From contig NZ_OU745390.1 in NCBI RefSeq assembly GCF_916618955.1, positions 2,604,001 through 2,668,000 of the forward strand: DNA of 64,000 nucleotides, written 5' to 3'. Below are positions 8,788 to 16,568 of this stretch, piece by piece. The stretch is from Pseudomonas sp. Marseille-Q3773. GTDB taxonomy: Bacteria > Pseudomonadota > Gammaproteobacteria > Pseudomonadales > Pseudomonadaceae. The notes beneath the pieces are model-generated. The model ran no database searches. It saw only the letters and a list, made by a program, of their open reading frames with translations, and had not been told where the DNA came from. Numbering within the stretch: the first letter of the stretch is position 1; every line of letters starts with the position of its first letter. The translations under genes and the position numbers were made by a program.

Positions 8788-9467
8788 GATGCGGCCTCTT
8801 CCGGCGCCTGCGCCGGGCCCAGGCGGTAGCCCAGGCCGCGCACGGTCTCGACAATGCCATTGCCCAGCTTGCGCCGCAGGTGGTGGATATGCACGTTGAG
8901 GGCGTTGCTTTCCACCTCGTCGCTGAAGCCGTACACGCAATCCTTGAGCTGTTCGCTGGACAGCACCCGGCCGCGGTTCTGCAACAGCGCCTGGAGCAGC
9001 GCCTGTTCACGGCGCGACAGGTCGACCGGCTGGCCGCCAAGGGTAGCCGCACAGGTACTCGGGTCGTAGCGCAGCGGGCCGTGCTCGATCACGTTCACCG
9101 CACGCCCGGCCACGCGTCGCAGCAGGGTGTGCAGGCGTGCAGCCAGTTCGCGCAGGTCGAAGGGCTTGAGCAGGTAATCGTCGGCCCCGGCCTGCAGGCC
9201 ATCGACCCGGTCGGTGACCGCGTCCCGCGCGGTGAGCACCAGCACCGGCAGCGTCTCGCCCTGCTGGCGCAAACGGCGCAGCAGCTTGAGGCCGTCTTCG
9301 TCAGGCAGGCCGAGGTCGAGGATCATCACGTCGAACTGCGCCGCCTGCAGCATCGCCCGCGCAGCGGCGGCGTTGCCCACCCGGTCCACGGTCAGGCCCT
9401 GGGCGGTAAGGCCGGCGCAGATGCCGGCGGCGATCAGGTCGTCGTCCTCGCAGAGCAGAACGTGCAT
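8784..9467 (-). CDS. OmpR-family response regulator
   Basis: 227 residues from the ATG at 9467. The receiver domain has the acidic pair EDD (residues 7-9), the phosphorylation site in DVMILDLGLPDEDG and the conserved KPF lysine. The winged-helix DNA-binding domain follows from about residue 125 (LSRREQALLQALLQNRGRVLSSEQL, VHIHHLRRKLG). Sequence style is QseB/TctD/PmrA-like. A direct repeat 11 bp apart lies just upstream and a similar one precedes the dsbD operon, suggesting autoregulation and control of periplasmic redox genes. Confidence 0.93.
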   Translation of the reverse strand: MHVLLCEDDDLIAAGICAGLTAQGLTVDRVGNAAAARAMLQAAQFDVMILDLGLPDEDGLKLLRRLRQQGETLPVLVLTARDAVTDRVDGLQAGADDYLLKPFDLRELAARLHTLLRRVAGRAVNVIEHGPLRYDPSTCAATLGGQPVDLSRREQALLQALLQNRGRVLSSEQLKDCVYGFSDEVESNALNVHIHHLRRKLGNGIVETVRGLGYRLGPAQAPEEAAS

Positions 9468-9510
9468 GGTTGGGCTCCCGGAGTGATGTGGCTGACATTG
9501 CACCTTGGGC

Positions 9511-9527
9511 GGATTAAGGGGGGATTA
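9511..9527 (-). promoter_or_regulatory. Direct repeat GGATTA x2, candidate operator of the response regulator
   Basis: GGATTA occurs at 9511-9516 and again at 9522-9527, 11 bp apart (one helical turn), 44 bases upstream of the regulator start. Tandem half-sites with this spacing are typical of OmpR-family dimers. Confidence 0.5.
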
Positions 9528-9579
9528 TGAACCCTTTCCGAAGGGGTGAGGATGCCGCGTTGTGGCAAACGCTTCGGGC

Positions 9580-10143
9580 CTACATCACACCCTGCGGCGT
9601 ATCCACATCCAGCAACACCCCGGCATCCTCCACCTCAACCACCGTACAGCAGCCATGATGCGCCCGCACCACCGCCCGCGCTCCTTCATCCCCGCGCAAC
9701 CGCGTCAACGCCGACCAGAAATCGCGCCCGAAGATCACCGGGTGTCCGTACTGCCCTGCATGGCGCGGCAACACGATGGTCGAAGCGCTGGCCGCATCGG
9801 CCAGCCGACACAAGGTTGCCGGTTCGATCCAAGGCATATCACCCAGCAGAATGGCCACCGCCTGCGCCCGGCTGTCGAGCAACGAGCCGGCACCCGCAGC
9901 CAGGCTGTGCCCCATGCCGGCGGCAGCCTCGGGGCTGGCGACGATGCGGCAATATCCAGGCAGGCCGAAATCCTCGCCCCGCTCGCCTGCGCGTAACACC
10001 ACGCGAACGTCAGCGAAGGCTGCCCGGGCCCGCTCCACGCTATGCGCCAGCAGGCTGCGACCATCGGCCAGGGCCACCCGGCGCTTGTCGGCGCCAAAAC
10101 GCCTGGCGCTGCCTGCCGCCAGCACCAGCGCGACCACACTCAC
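9580..10143 (-). CDS. MobA/MocA-like nucleotidyltransferase
   Basis: 187 residues from a GTG start. The N-terminus ALVLAAGSARRFGADKRR is the NTP-binding signature of the MobA/MocA-like NTP-transferase family and LLGDMPWIEP is its metal-binding motif. Members attach CMP or GMP to the molybdenum cofactor, usually for xanthine dehydrogenase-type enzymes. No molybdoenzyme gene lies nearby in this window, so the exact cofactor variant is unknown. A cytoplasmic enzyme is expected. Confidence 0.85.
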   Translation of the reverse strand: MSVVALVLAAGSARRFGADKRRVALADGRSLLAHSVERARAAFADVRVVLRAGERGEDFGLPGYCRIVASPEAAAGMGHSLAAGAGSLLDSRAQAVAILLGDMPWIEPATLCRLADAASASTIVLPRHAGQYGHPVIFGRDFWSALTRLRGDEGARAVVRAHHGCCTVVEVEDAGVLLDVDTPQGVM

Positions 10144-10338
10144 AACCGCACCTGGCGTCTGGGCGACGAAGCCGCGGCGGCCATCGCAGCGCGCTCGGAC
10201 GTTTCGCTGGCTATTGTCTCAGGCATGGGCAACTCGTAATGGCCGGATCATGCTGCAATGCAACCACTGCCGTGTCGGCATGGCAAGCGCGGCTGATGGT
10301 TTCGCGCCGGGGTACGCACCGCCGCTTGCAGAAACAAA

Positions 10339-10356
10339 GGGTTAACCCTGGGTTAA
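10339..10356 (+). promoter_or_regulatory. Direct repeat GGGTTAA x2 before dsbD, candidate OmpR-type operator
   Basis: GGGTTAA at 10339-10345 and again at 10350-10356 are 11 bp apart, and the inner part TTAACCCTGGGTTAA is also a perfect palindrome. Spacing and sequence resemble the repeat before the response-regulator gene at 9511-9527. It lies 50 bases before dsbD. Confidence 0.5.
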
Positions 10357-10405
10357 TCGATCCACGCCAGCATGGCCCCATTCCTCGATCTGCCAAGGCG
10401 AAGAC

Positions 10406-12118
10406 ATGCGCATCCTCCTGCTGTTCCTGACATTGCTGCTGGCCGGCCCGTTGCAGGCCAACCCGTTCGACGTCAAACCTGACTTCCTGCCAGTCGACCA
10501 AGCCTTCGTGCTGACCCACGACCGCCAGGCCGACGGCCAGATGCGCCTGTACTTCCAGATCAAGCCGGGCTACTACCTGTACCAGAAACGCTTGAAGTTC
10601 GACGGCCTGCCCGTCGAACAACACCCACAGCTGCCACCCGCCCTCAACCACCACGATGAGTTCTTTGGCGACAGTGCGGTGTACCGCGACCAGCTCGAAC
10701 TGCTGCTGCCGGCCAGCGCCCAGGGCCAGCTGCGCCTGGGCTGGCAGGGCTGTGCCGATGCCGGCCTGTGCTACCCGCCGCAGACCACGCTGATCGACCT
10801 GGGTGGCAGCGTGACGCCGGCAGCCGGGCAAGCCAGTGACCAGGCCCTGGCCAGCGACCTGCAACAGGGCCACCTGGCCTGGAGCCTGCTGGCGTTCTTC
10901 GGCCTTGGCCTGTTGCTGGCCTTTACCCCCTGCTCGTTGCCGATGCTGCCGATCCTCGCCGGGCTGGTGCTGGGCAATGGCGCCAGTGCCCGACGCGGCT
11001 GGGTGCTGGCCGGGGTCTATGTGTTGAGCATGGCGCTGGTGTACGCCGCCCTGGGTGTGGTCGCCGCGCTGCTGGGGGCCAGCTTGCAGGCCTGGCTGCA
11101 GCAACCCTGGCTGCTGGGCAGCCTGGCGGCGCTGTTCGTGCTCCTGGCCTTGCCCATGTTCGGCGCCTTCGAACTGCAACTGCCCGCCGCCCTGCGCGAC
11201 CGCCTGGACCGCGCCGGGCGCGGCACGCAGGGCGGCAACCTGTATGGCGCGGCCCTGCTCGGCGCGCTGTCCGGGTTGCTGATGGGCCCGTGCATGACCG
11301 CGCCATTGGCGGGTGCGCTGCTGTACATCGCGCAGAGCGGCGATGTGTTGCAGGGGGCGCTGGTGCTGTTCAGCCTTGGCCTGGGCATGGGCGTGCCGCT
11401 GTTGCTGCTGGTGACCTTGGGCAACCGCTACCTGCCACGCCCGGGTGCCTGGATGAACCGGGTCAAGGGCGTGTTCGGCTTCGTCTTCCTGGGCATGGCG
11501 CTGTACACAGTGCGCGGCCTGCTGCCCGCCACACTGCTGCTGGCCCTCAGCGGCGGACTGCTGATCACGCTGGCCTGGGCCGCCTGGCCGGCCCTGCAGC
11601 GGCAGCCGGCGTTGCGCGCCATTCCGCTACTGGGCGCCCTCTGGGGTGGCCTGCTGCTGGTGGGCGCGGCGGCCGGCGGCGACGACCTCTGGCAGCCGCT
11701 GCGCCCGTTCACCGGCGGTGCTGCGCCGGCCGCCGGCCAGCACGCCGAAGCCACCTTGGTCACCGTCAGCCGCCCCGAAGACCTGCAACGCGAACTGGAT
11801 GCAGCCAAGGCGCGTGGCCAGTGGGTGATGCTCGACTACTATGCCGACTGGTGCGTGTCGTGCAAGGTCATGGAAAAACAGGTGTTCGCCCGCAGCGACG
11901 TACAGGCCGCCCTGTCCGGCGTGCACCTGCTGCGTCTGGACGTGACCGCCGACACCCCTGCCAGCCAGGCCCTGCTGCAGCGCTACCAGGTACCCGGCCC
12001 ACCCAGCATCATCTGGATCGGCCCGGAAGGCGACGAACGCCGCGCACGGCGCCTCACCGGTGAAGTGGATGCGGCCGCGTTCCTGCAACACTGGACCCAG
12101 ACCAGGAGCCAAGGCTGA
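10406..12118 (+). CDS. dsbD: DsbD, thiol:disulfide interchange protein
   Basis: 570 residues. Order: signal peptide (residues 1-18), periplasmic alpha domain with the redox pair in CADAGLC (about 115-121), a transmembrane core of about eight helices with PCSLPML and GPCMTAP carrying the membrane cysteines, and a C-terminal thioredoxin-like gamma domain with WCVSC (about 489-493). DsbD passes electrons from cytoplasmic thioredoxin to periplasmic isomerases and reductases. It is the first gene of a three-gene operon; its stop overlaps the start of the TlpA-like gene. Pseudomonads usually have a second dsbD elsewhere. Confidence 0.94.
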   Translation: MRILLLFLTLLLAGPLQANPFDVKPDFLPVDQAFVLTHDRQADGQMRLYFQIKPGYYLYQKRLKFDGLPVEQHPQLPPALNHHDEFFGDSAVYRDQLELLLPASAQGQLRLGWQGCADAGLCYPPQTTLIDLGGSVTPAAGQASDQALASDLQQGHLAWSLLAFFGLGLLLAFTPCSLPMLPILAGLVLGNGASARRGWVLAGVYVLSMALVYAALGVVAALLGASLQAWLQQPWLLGSLAALFVLLALPMFGAFELQLPAALRDRLDRAGRGTQGGNLYGAALLGALSGLLMGPCMTAPLAGALLYIAQSGDVLQGALVLFSLGLGMGVPLLLLVTLGNRYLPRPGAWMNRVKGVFGFVFLGMALYTVRGLLPATLLLALSGGLLITLAWAAWPALQRQPALRAIPLLGALWGGLLLVGAAAGGDDLWQPLRPFTGGAAPAAGQHAEATLVTVSRPEDLQRELDAAKARGQWVMLDYYADWCVSCKVMEKQVFARSDVQAALSGVHLLRLDVTADTPASQALLQRYQVPGPPSIIWIGPEGDERRARRLTGEVDAAAFLQHWTQTRSQG

Positions 12119-12954
12119 TGCTGACCGTAACCCTCGGGCCACTGACCATGGCCCTCAACCACCTGCTGATGCTCGCCGCGCTGGCGATCGCCAGCGTGGT
12201 CGGCTGGTGGGTCGCCCGGCGTGGCGGCGAAAGCCCGGAATCGGCGCTGTTCAACCTGTTCCTGATCGGCCTGTTGTGTGCACGCGCCGGCTTCGTGCTG
12301 GCCTACTGGCCGATGTACCAGGACGACCCGCTGCAGATCATCGACATCCGTGATGGTGGCTTTCTGTTCTGGTCAGGCCTTGCCGGTATCGTGCTCGGCG
12401 CCTTGTGGCAGGGCTGGCGCCACCCCGGCTTGCGTCGCCCGCTGGGCTGGGCGCTGTTCAGCGGCGCGCTGTTCTGGAGCCTGGCCAGCCTCGCCGAGCA
12501 CTTGTACAGCAAGGGCACCGAGCTGCCCGAACTGAGCCTGCGCAATGCCGCCGGGCAATCCGTGGCACTGCACGGCTACCGTGGCCAGCCTCTGGTGATC
12601 AACCTCTGGGCCACCTGGTGCCCACCCTGTCGGCGCGAGATGCCGGTGCTGCAACAGGCGCAAGGCGATTACCCGCATGTGACCTTCCTGTTCGTCAACC
12701 AGGGCGAGACCCCGGAAAATGTCAGCACCTTCCTCGCCACCACCGGCCTGAGCCTGACCCATGTGCTGTTCGACGGTACCGGCCTGCTGGCCCAGCGCGT
12801 CGGTTCCATGGCCCTGCCCACCACCCTGTTCTATGACGCCGACGGGCGGCTGATCGGCAGCCACCTCGGCGAGCTGTCCCGGGCCAGCCTGCGCCACGCC
12901 CTGGAGCCTTTCGACCGGGCCGCCGCGCCCGCCCCTGCCGCACAAGGAAACTGA
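12118..12954 (+). CDS. TlpA-like thioredoxin with multi-helix membrane N-terminus
   Basis: 278 residues. The first 125 or so hold about four hydrophobic helices, with GLLCARAGFVLAYWPMY resembling part of prolipoprotein diacylglyceryl transferase. After TELPELSL a TlpA/ResA-like thioredoxin domain starts, with the active site WATWCPPCRREMP near residue 165 and a cis-proline in SMALPTTLFYD. It should face the periplasm as a thiol reductase, receiving electrons from the co-encoded DsbD. The start overlaps the dsbD stop and dsbG follows after one base. Confidence 0.88.
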   Translation: MLTVTLGPLTMALNHLLMLAALAIASVVGWWVARRGGESPESALFNLFLIGLLCARAGFVLAYWPMYQDDPLQIIDIRDGGFLFWSGLAGIVLGALWQGWRHPGLRRPLGWALFSGALFWSLASLAEHLYSKGTELPELSLRNAAGQSVALHGYRGQPLVINLWATWCPPCRREMPVLQQAQGDYPHVTFLFVNQGETPENVSTFLATTGLSLTHVLFDGTGLLAQRVGSMALPTTLFYDADGRLIGSHLGELSRASLRHALEPFDRAAAPAPAAQGN

Positions 12955-12955
12955 C

Positions 12956-13714
12956 ATGCGACTGACTGCACTGCTGCCCCTGTCCCTGGCCCTGCTGGCT
13001 GCCCCGGCCTTGCAGGCTGAAGAGCTGCCCAAGGCGATTCAGCAACTGCAAGCCAAGGGCGCCGAGATCAAAGGCAGCTTCGACGCCCCCAACGGCCTGC
13101 GCGGGTATGCCGCCGAGTACCAGAACAATGGCCTGGCGCTGTACCTCACCCCTGACGGCAAGCACGTACTGGTCGGCAGCCTGTTCGACGAACAGGGCAA
13201 CGACCTCAGTGCCGAGCCGCTGAAAAAGCTGGTATATGCGCCGATGAGCAAGGAAATCTGGGCGAAGATGGAGAAAACCTCGTGGATCGCCGACGGCAAG
13301 GACGATGCACCGCGCAAGGTGTACCTGTTCAGCGACCCCAACTGCCCGTACTGCAACATGTTCTGGGAACAGGCGCGGCCGTGGGTGGAGTCGGGCAAGG
13401 TGCAGTTGCGCCATATCATGGTCGGCATCATTCGCGCGGACAGCCCGGGCAAGTCGGCGGCGCTGCTGGCGGCGAAAGACCCGGCCAAGGCGCTGCACGA
13501 GCACGAGAAAGCCGGCAAGGCGAGCACGCTGAAGCCGCTGGACCAGGTGCCGGAGGCGGTGCAGCAGAAACTGGCGGCGAACATGGCATTGATGGAAGAA
13601 ATGGGGCTGCAGGCAACCCCGGCGATCTTCTATCAGGATGAGCAGGGCAACCTGCAGAACCAGCAAGGCGCACCACGGCCGGAACTGCTGGGCAAGATTC
13701 TCGGCAAGCGCTGA
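12956..13714 (+). CDS. dsbG: DsbG/DsbC-like periplasmic disulfide isomerase
   Basis: 252 residues with a signal peptide cut near residue 20 (LQAEELPK). An N-terminal dimerisation domain is followed by a thioredoxin fold with the active site NCPYC (about residues 125-129; CPYC is the DsbG form) and a cis-proline in QATPAIFYQ. It probably protects or isomerises cysteines of exported proteins, kept reduced by the co-encoded DsbD. Its last 78 bases are present again, mutated, at 19256-19333 at the end of the microcin-like operon. Confidence 0.92.
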   Translation: MRLTALLPLSLALLAAPALQAEELPKAIQQLQAKGAEIKGSFDAPNGLRGYAAEYQNNGLALYLTPDGKHVLVGSLFDEQGNDLSAEPLKKLVYAPMSKEIWAKMEKTSWIADGKDDAPRKVYLFSDPNCPYCNMFWEQARPWVESGKVQLRHIMVGIIRADSPGKSAALLAAKDPAKALHEHEKAGKASTLKPLDQVPEAVQQKLAANMALMEEMGLQATPAIFYQDEQGNLQNQQGAPRPELLGKILGKR

Positions 13715-13717
13715 GCG

Positions 13718-13740
13718 ATTGGCCGCCCGTTCCGGCCAAT
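13718..13740 (+). terminator. Hairpin after the dsb operon
   Basis: ATTGGCC (13718-13724) pairs with GGCCAAT (13734-13740) immediately after the dsbG stop. It is a candidate terminator; the duplicate dsbG end at 19333 lacks it. Confidence 0.4.
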
Positions 13741-13797
13741 TCGCGGGCACGCCCGCTGCCCCAGGTGCAGCGCCGCTCACAAGGCCGGTGCAATACC

Positions 13798-13884
13798 TGT
13801 GGGAGCGGGTTCACCCGCGAAGAATCCAGCGCGCTGCATGGCACCGGCTGCGCCGGTGTTCGCGGGTAAACCCGCTCCCACAGG
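13798..13884. repeat. REP pair (inverted)
   Basis: Two inverted copies of the GTGGGAGCGGGTT-ACCCGCGAA REP family, about 30 bases apart. Their sequence family differs from the REP pair at the corresponding place on the right flank (19361-19474). Confidence 0.8.
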
Positions 13885-13910
13885 GACAGCGCAGGTCTTG
13901 TCTATTCAGG

Positions 13911-14265
13911 TCACAACCCCTCAAGCTCGGCCATCAGGTCACTTAGCCTATCGACCTTGGCCTCATCCAGCGCACTGCCCCGCAGGCCTTGCACATATTC
14001 GGCCAGCTCCGCCACTGTGCTGCACTCGAACATCGCCCGCAACGGCACGTTCAGTTGCAGCTGCTTCTGCACCCGCGAGGCGATCTGCGTGGCCAGCAGC
14101 GAATGCCCGCCCAGCTCGAAGAAATTGTCGTGCATCCCCCACCCGCTCGACCTTGAGCATATCGGCCCAGAGACCCGCAAATAGCTCGTCCAGCCCATTG
14201 TGTGGCGCCTGGTAGGCCTCGCTGTGCTGGCGGTCGATGTCGATGGCCAATAGGGCAATCTGTAG
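13911..14265 (-). pseudogene. Duplicated, frameshifted 3' end of pvdL
   Basis: This stretch repeats the last ~115 codons of pvdL. From the frame beginning [20 protein letters not shown] to the stop it differs from intact PvdL at only about four residues in 75. Towards the right edge (14150-14265) identity falls, and it ends near 14265 where AT-rich DNA begins. One extra C in the C-run near 14136-14140 breaks the frame between [10 protein letters not shown] and [11 protein letters not shown]. It has no condensation or adenylation domain and is a dead remnant. It marks the left border of the microcin-like island. Confidence 0.9.
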
Positions 14266-14637
14266 CACCTCTACAAAGTAGCGTGTCCGCTGGACCACGA
14301 TCATTTTTACATTCCGAAACACTAACTTGCACGTCGAAAACGATAAACATCTTTTTGCACCACCCATCGCAAAAAGAACAATCACTACTGAAACACACAC
14401 TAATCCTATGTAAAACACAAACCAGCTCTACTTCAAAACCGGACATTTCTTACACTTAGAACCACTCGAGTAATTTTCATAAGAGATGCCATTCAGACAA
14501 ATCTTACAAGACCAGTCACAACTCAAACAGTCAGCTAACAGTCCGAACAGCGAAGCACCCCCGGTATATTTGACGCATATGAAATATAAGCCTAAACCCA
14601 CAGAACCCCGGCGTTCGGGGCAACTGAGGAGATTTCA
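14266..14637 (+). other. AT-rich leader region of the microcin-like operon
   Basis: No convincing gene is present. The base composition drops sharply here. Possible promoter elements include TATATT (14565-14570), TTGACG (14570-14575) and TATAAG (14585-14590), but no pair with good spacing stands out. A small hairpin, CCCCG-GCGTT-CGGGG (14606-14620), sits just before the ribosome binding site GAGGAG (14626-14631). No PvdS box, Fur box or Anr box is seen. Confidence 0.5.
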
Positions 14638-14844
14638 ATGGACACTCAATTTGGCATCAACTTGATGGATCTGACCTCCGACAATAACTGCGATATGGAG
14701 GCCGAGTTCTTTGGCGGTTCAGGAGGAGCAGGTGGATGCGGCGGTAGTGGCGGCTGTGGTGGCGGTGGCGGATGCAACGGCGGAAGCGGCGGCTGCGGCG
14801 GAAGTGGTGGCAACGCTATCAACCAGGTAGAGCGAGAGGTCTGA
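14638..14844 (+). CDS. McbA-like precursor of a thiazole/oxazole-modified microcin
   Basis: 68 residues with a strong GAGGAG site before the ATG. The leader (about residues 1-25) has Phe5 and Leu9 four apart (FGINL), matching the Phe8/Leu12 spacing important in the E. coli McbA leader (FGVVL). The core (about 26-58) is Gly-rich with Ser28, Cys34, Ser37, Cys40, Cys46, Ser50, Cys53 and Ser56, the residues a McbBCD complex would turn into oxazoles and thiazoles. Unlike McbA there are no adjacent Ser-Cys or Cys-Ser pairs, so fused bis-azoles cannot form. A charged tail NAINQVEREV ends the peptide. MccB17 inhibits DNA gyrase; the target here is inferred only. Confidence 0.88.
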   Translation: MDTQFGINLMDLTSDNNCDMEAEFFGGSGGAGGCGGSGGCGGGGGCNGGSGGCGGSGGNAINQVEREV

Positions 14845-14858
14845 TTCATAACTACACG

Positions 14859-14890
14859 CGGGCATCTGCGTTAGCCAACGCTGGTGCCCG
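14859..14890 (+). promoter_or_regulatory. Two-part hairpin between the precursor and mcbB-like genes
   Basis: CGGGCA (14859-14864) pairs with TGCCCG (14885-14890) and, inside it, GCGTT (14868-14872) pairs with AACGC (14877-14881); TTTC follows. In peptide operons such a hairpin usually lets most transcripts stop or be stabilised after the precursor, giving precursor excess. Confidence 0.6.
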
Positions 14891-14910
14891 TTTCAATCGA
14901 AGGAGCCGAA

Positions 14911-15777
14911 ATGAAAACTCTAAGGATATACAATTACGAAATCCTTAATTTTGACGCGCAACCTACAGTGTTCTCGAGCACAGGCTTTACCCGAATCACC
15001 GACCCCAAAATTGCACAAGCTCTTGAACATATAACTGAAAGACAGTCAAAACACATACAGCAGCATGAGCTTGAGCAAATTCTTGAAAGTGAATCACTCC
15101 AACCCGAAAGTGCCCTACGCTTTCTGACATCCATATCAATAATTGGAGAAGCCACTCGGCTGCCCCATTTCAAAAATGTTATTGCATGCATTGACTGGGA
15201 AATTTCAGACACCTTAAAAAACCATATAGAAAGAAATCCCGAAAATAAAATACAAATCATAAAAACATCCGAACTCAATACAAACATATACACGACCCCA
15301 ACCCTATTTTTCCTTGCCTACTTAAAACTGAAACCAGAGGAACTCAGGAAGACTTACAGCGAATTATCGAAAAACAACCCTGATTGCGGAATCAGCGTAG
15401 GGTTCGTCAGCAACAATTTTTTCCATATAACCGAAACCTATATTCCTTCACTTGGGAACCCCTGCGCTTTTTGCACCTTGGACCGTATAGCACATTACGA
15501 AAATCTGCGAGCAAGCCAACATCACTGGAGCAAGATATGGAGTTTTTGCCAGTCAAATAACATCGACCTCCCCACGACCCCCATTAATGACCTGCAGCGC
15601 ACACTCATCTTAGGGACTATCACCACTTTCGCCAACAAATTCACCGACTTTCAAAAATCCAGCTTCACCCAGGACCAAGCATTACTTTCAAGAACACTGA
15701 ATCTGACTGATGGTACATTCACCGAAGACAGCAGCATCCACTGGCCCCTTTGCCAATGTATTGGAGAAGCGCCATGA
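14911..15777 (+). CDS. McbB-like cyclodehydratase subunit (E1-like, zinc-binding)
   Basis: 288 residues from the ATG at 14911, which has AAGGAG at 14900-14905; an in-frame GTG at 14884 lies inside the hairpin and is less likely. E. coli McbB is about 295. Cys185-x-x-Cys188 and Cys281-x-Cys283 form a likely structural zinc tetrad, as in McbB. McbB binds the McbA leader and works with the YcaO subunit to cyclise Ser and Cys side chains onto the backbone. Overall similarity to E. coli is too low to judge by eye beyond length, cysteines and gene order. AT-rich codon use marks it as acquired. Confidence 0.82.
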   Translation: MKTLRIYNYEILNFDAQPTVFSSTGFTRITDPKIAQALEHITERQSKHIQQHELEQILESESLQPESALRFLTSISIIGEATRLPHFKNVIACIDWEISDTLKNHIERNPENKIQIIKTSELNTNIYTTPTLFFLAYLKLKPEELRKTYSELSKNNPDCGISVGFVSNNFFHITETYIPSLGNPCAFCTLDRIAHYENLRASQHHWSKIWSFCQSNNIDLPTTPINDLQRTLILGTITTFANKFTDFQKSSFTQDQALLSRTLNLTDGTFTEDSSIHWPLCQCIGEAP

Positions 15778-16565
15778 GCCTACCTCACGACCATTACCTA
15801 AGATTCGTGCCCTCAGAAACACTGGACGAAACCTTGGCATTTCACGCCAAGGGAAATTACACCCTCCATAACGCAAGCCGACATGCCACCACTTTACATC
15901 ACATTCCAACAAGAGAAATCGAAGCATTAACGGGAAACGAACTACCGCTCAATATATTGGAAAGCGAAGTTACCGACTCAGCCTTCAACCTACCCCCTCT
16001 CAAACCAGACCACTGGTTGAAAAGGAATGAGTCATGCGACTGGTTTACCGAAAGACATTTAACTTTTGACACTATCCAATCATTAGCCGCTCCTTTATTA
16101 ACCCAAGACGGGCACCCCTATAAAAGAGGCTATCCAAGCGGTGGCGCGCTCTACCCTATCGAAGTATTTTTTGTGAACCTGGAGAACAAAATCAGTTACT
16201 GGCCATCTGAGTGCAACACCTTGCACCTGCTACCCACTTCGCGGGCATTTGAAATCCACAGTCCTCGAATAGACGCCAAAAAACTTTCACGCGCAATTAA
16301 ATCCGAAGTTTTCAATATCGGAAGCCCAGCACTTGCTCTGATTTACCTAGTCTACCTGCCGAAAGCACTATTTAAATATCGCTACAGGGGCTATCGCTTA
16401 GCGCTCATGGAAGCAGGCTCCATGTACATGCTGATGGATTTACGCTGCAAAGAACTAAATTTAAAGAGCAGGCCATGGTCAGGTTTTACTGATCACGAGA
16501 TAACAAAAAATCTAAATCTCAACCCTGCGCTTTTCCTCCCGCTATGCATTCAATTCGTGGGCTAA
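15774..16565 (+). CDS. McbC-like FMN azoline dehydrogenase
   Basis: 263 residues; the ATG overlaps the mcbB-like stop (ATGA). It belongs to the SagB/McbC nitroreductase-like family: KRGYPSGGALYPIEVF at about 118-132 is the family's FMN-site signature and KYRYRGYRLALMEAGSMYML at 201-220 is the second hallmark. Lys201-Tyr202 corresponds to the Lys-Tyr pair reported as catalytic in E. coli McbC. The enzyme oxidises azolines to aromatic thiazoles and oxazoles. It should sit in a complex with the McbB- and McbD-like proteins. Confidence 0.9.
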   Translation: MSLPHDHYLRFVPSETLDETLAFHAKGNYTLHNASRHATTLHHIPTREIEALTGNELPLNILESEVTDSAFNLPPLKPDHWLKRNESCDWFTERHLTFDTIQSLAAPLLTQDGHPYKRGYPSGGALYPIEVFFVNLENKISYWPSECNTLHLLPTSRAFEIHSPRIDAKKLSRAIKSEVFNIGSPALALIYLVYLPKALFKYRYRGYRLALMEAGSMYMLMDLRCKELNLKSRPWSGFTDHEITKNLNLNPALFLPLCIQFVG

Positions 16566-16568
16566 TGC

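Noticed and set aside
10042..10239. Plus-strand frame ending in a protein-like sequence (LGDEAAAAIAARSDVSLAIVSGMGNS)
   Set aside because: It overlaps the nucleotidyltransferase gene, has no ribosome binding site and the plausible part is under 35 residues; possibly a gene remnant but unsupported.
13911..14258. Small stand-alone carrier-protein gene at the left island border
   Set aside because: It is a frameshifted copy of the pvdL 3' end; the intact serine site alone does not make it a working gene without upstream start signals.
14593..14614. TAAAC followed by CGT before the microcin precursor as a PvdS box
   Set aside because: Spacing is 14, not 16, and the first element has a mismatch; the fit is no better than chance.
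14646..14849. Pro/Leu-rich minus-strand frame opposite the precursor gene
   Set aside because: It is the complement of the glycine codons of the precursor; no ribosome site or family.
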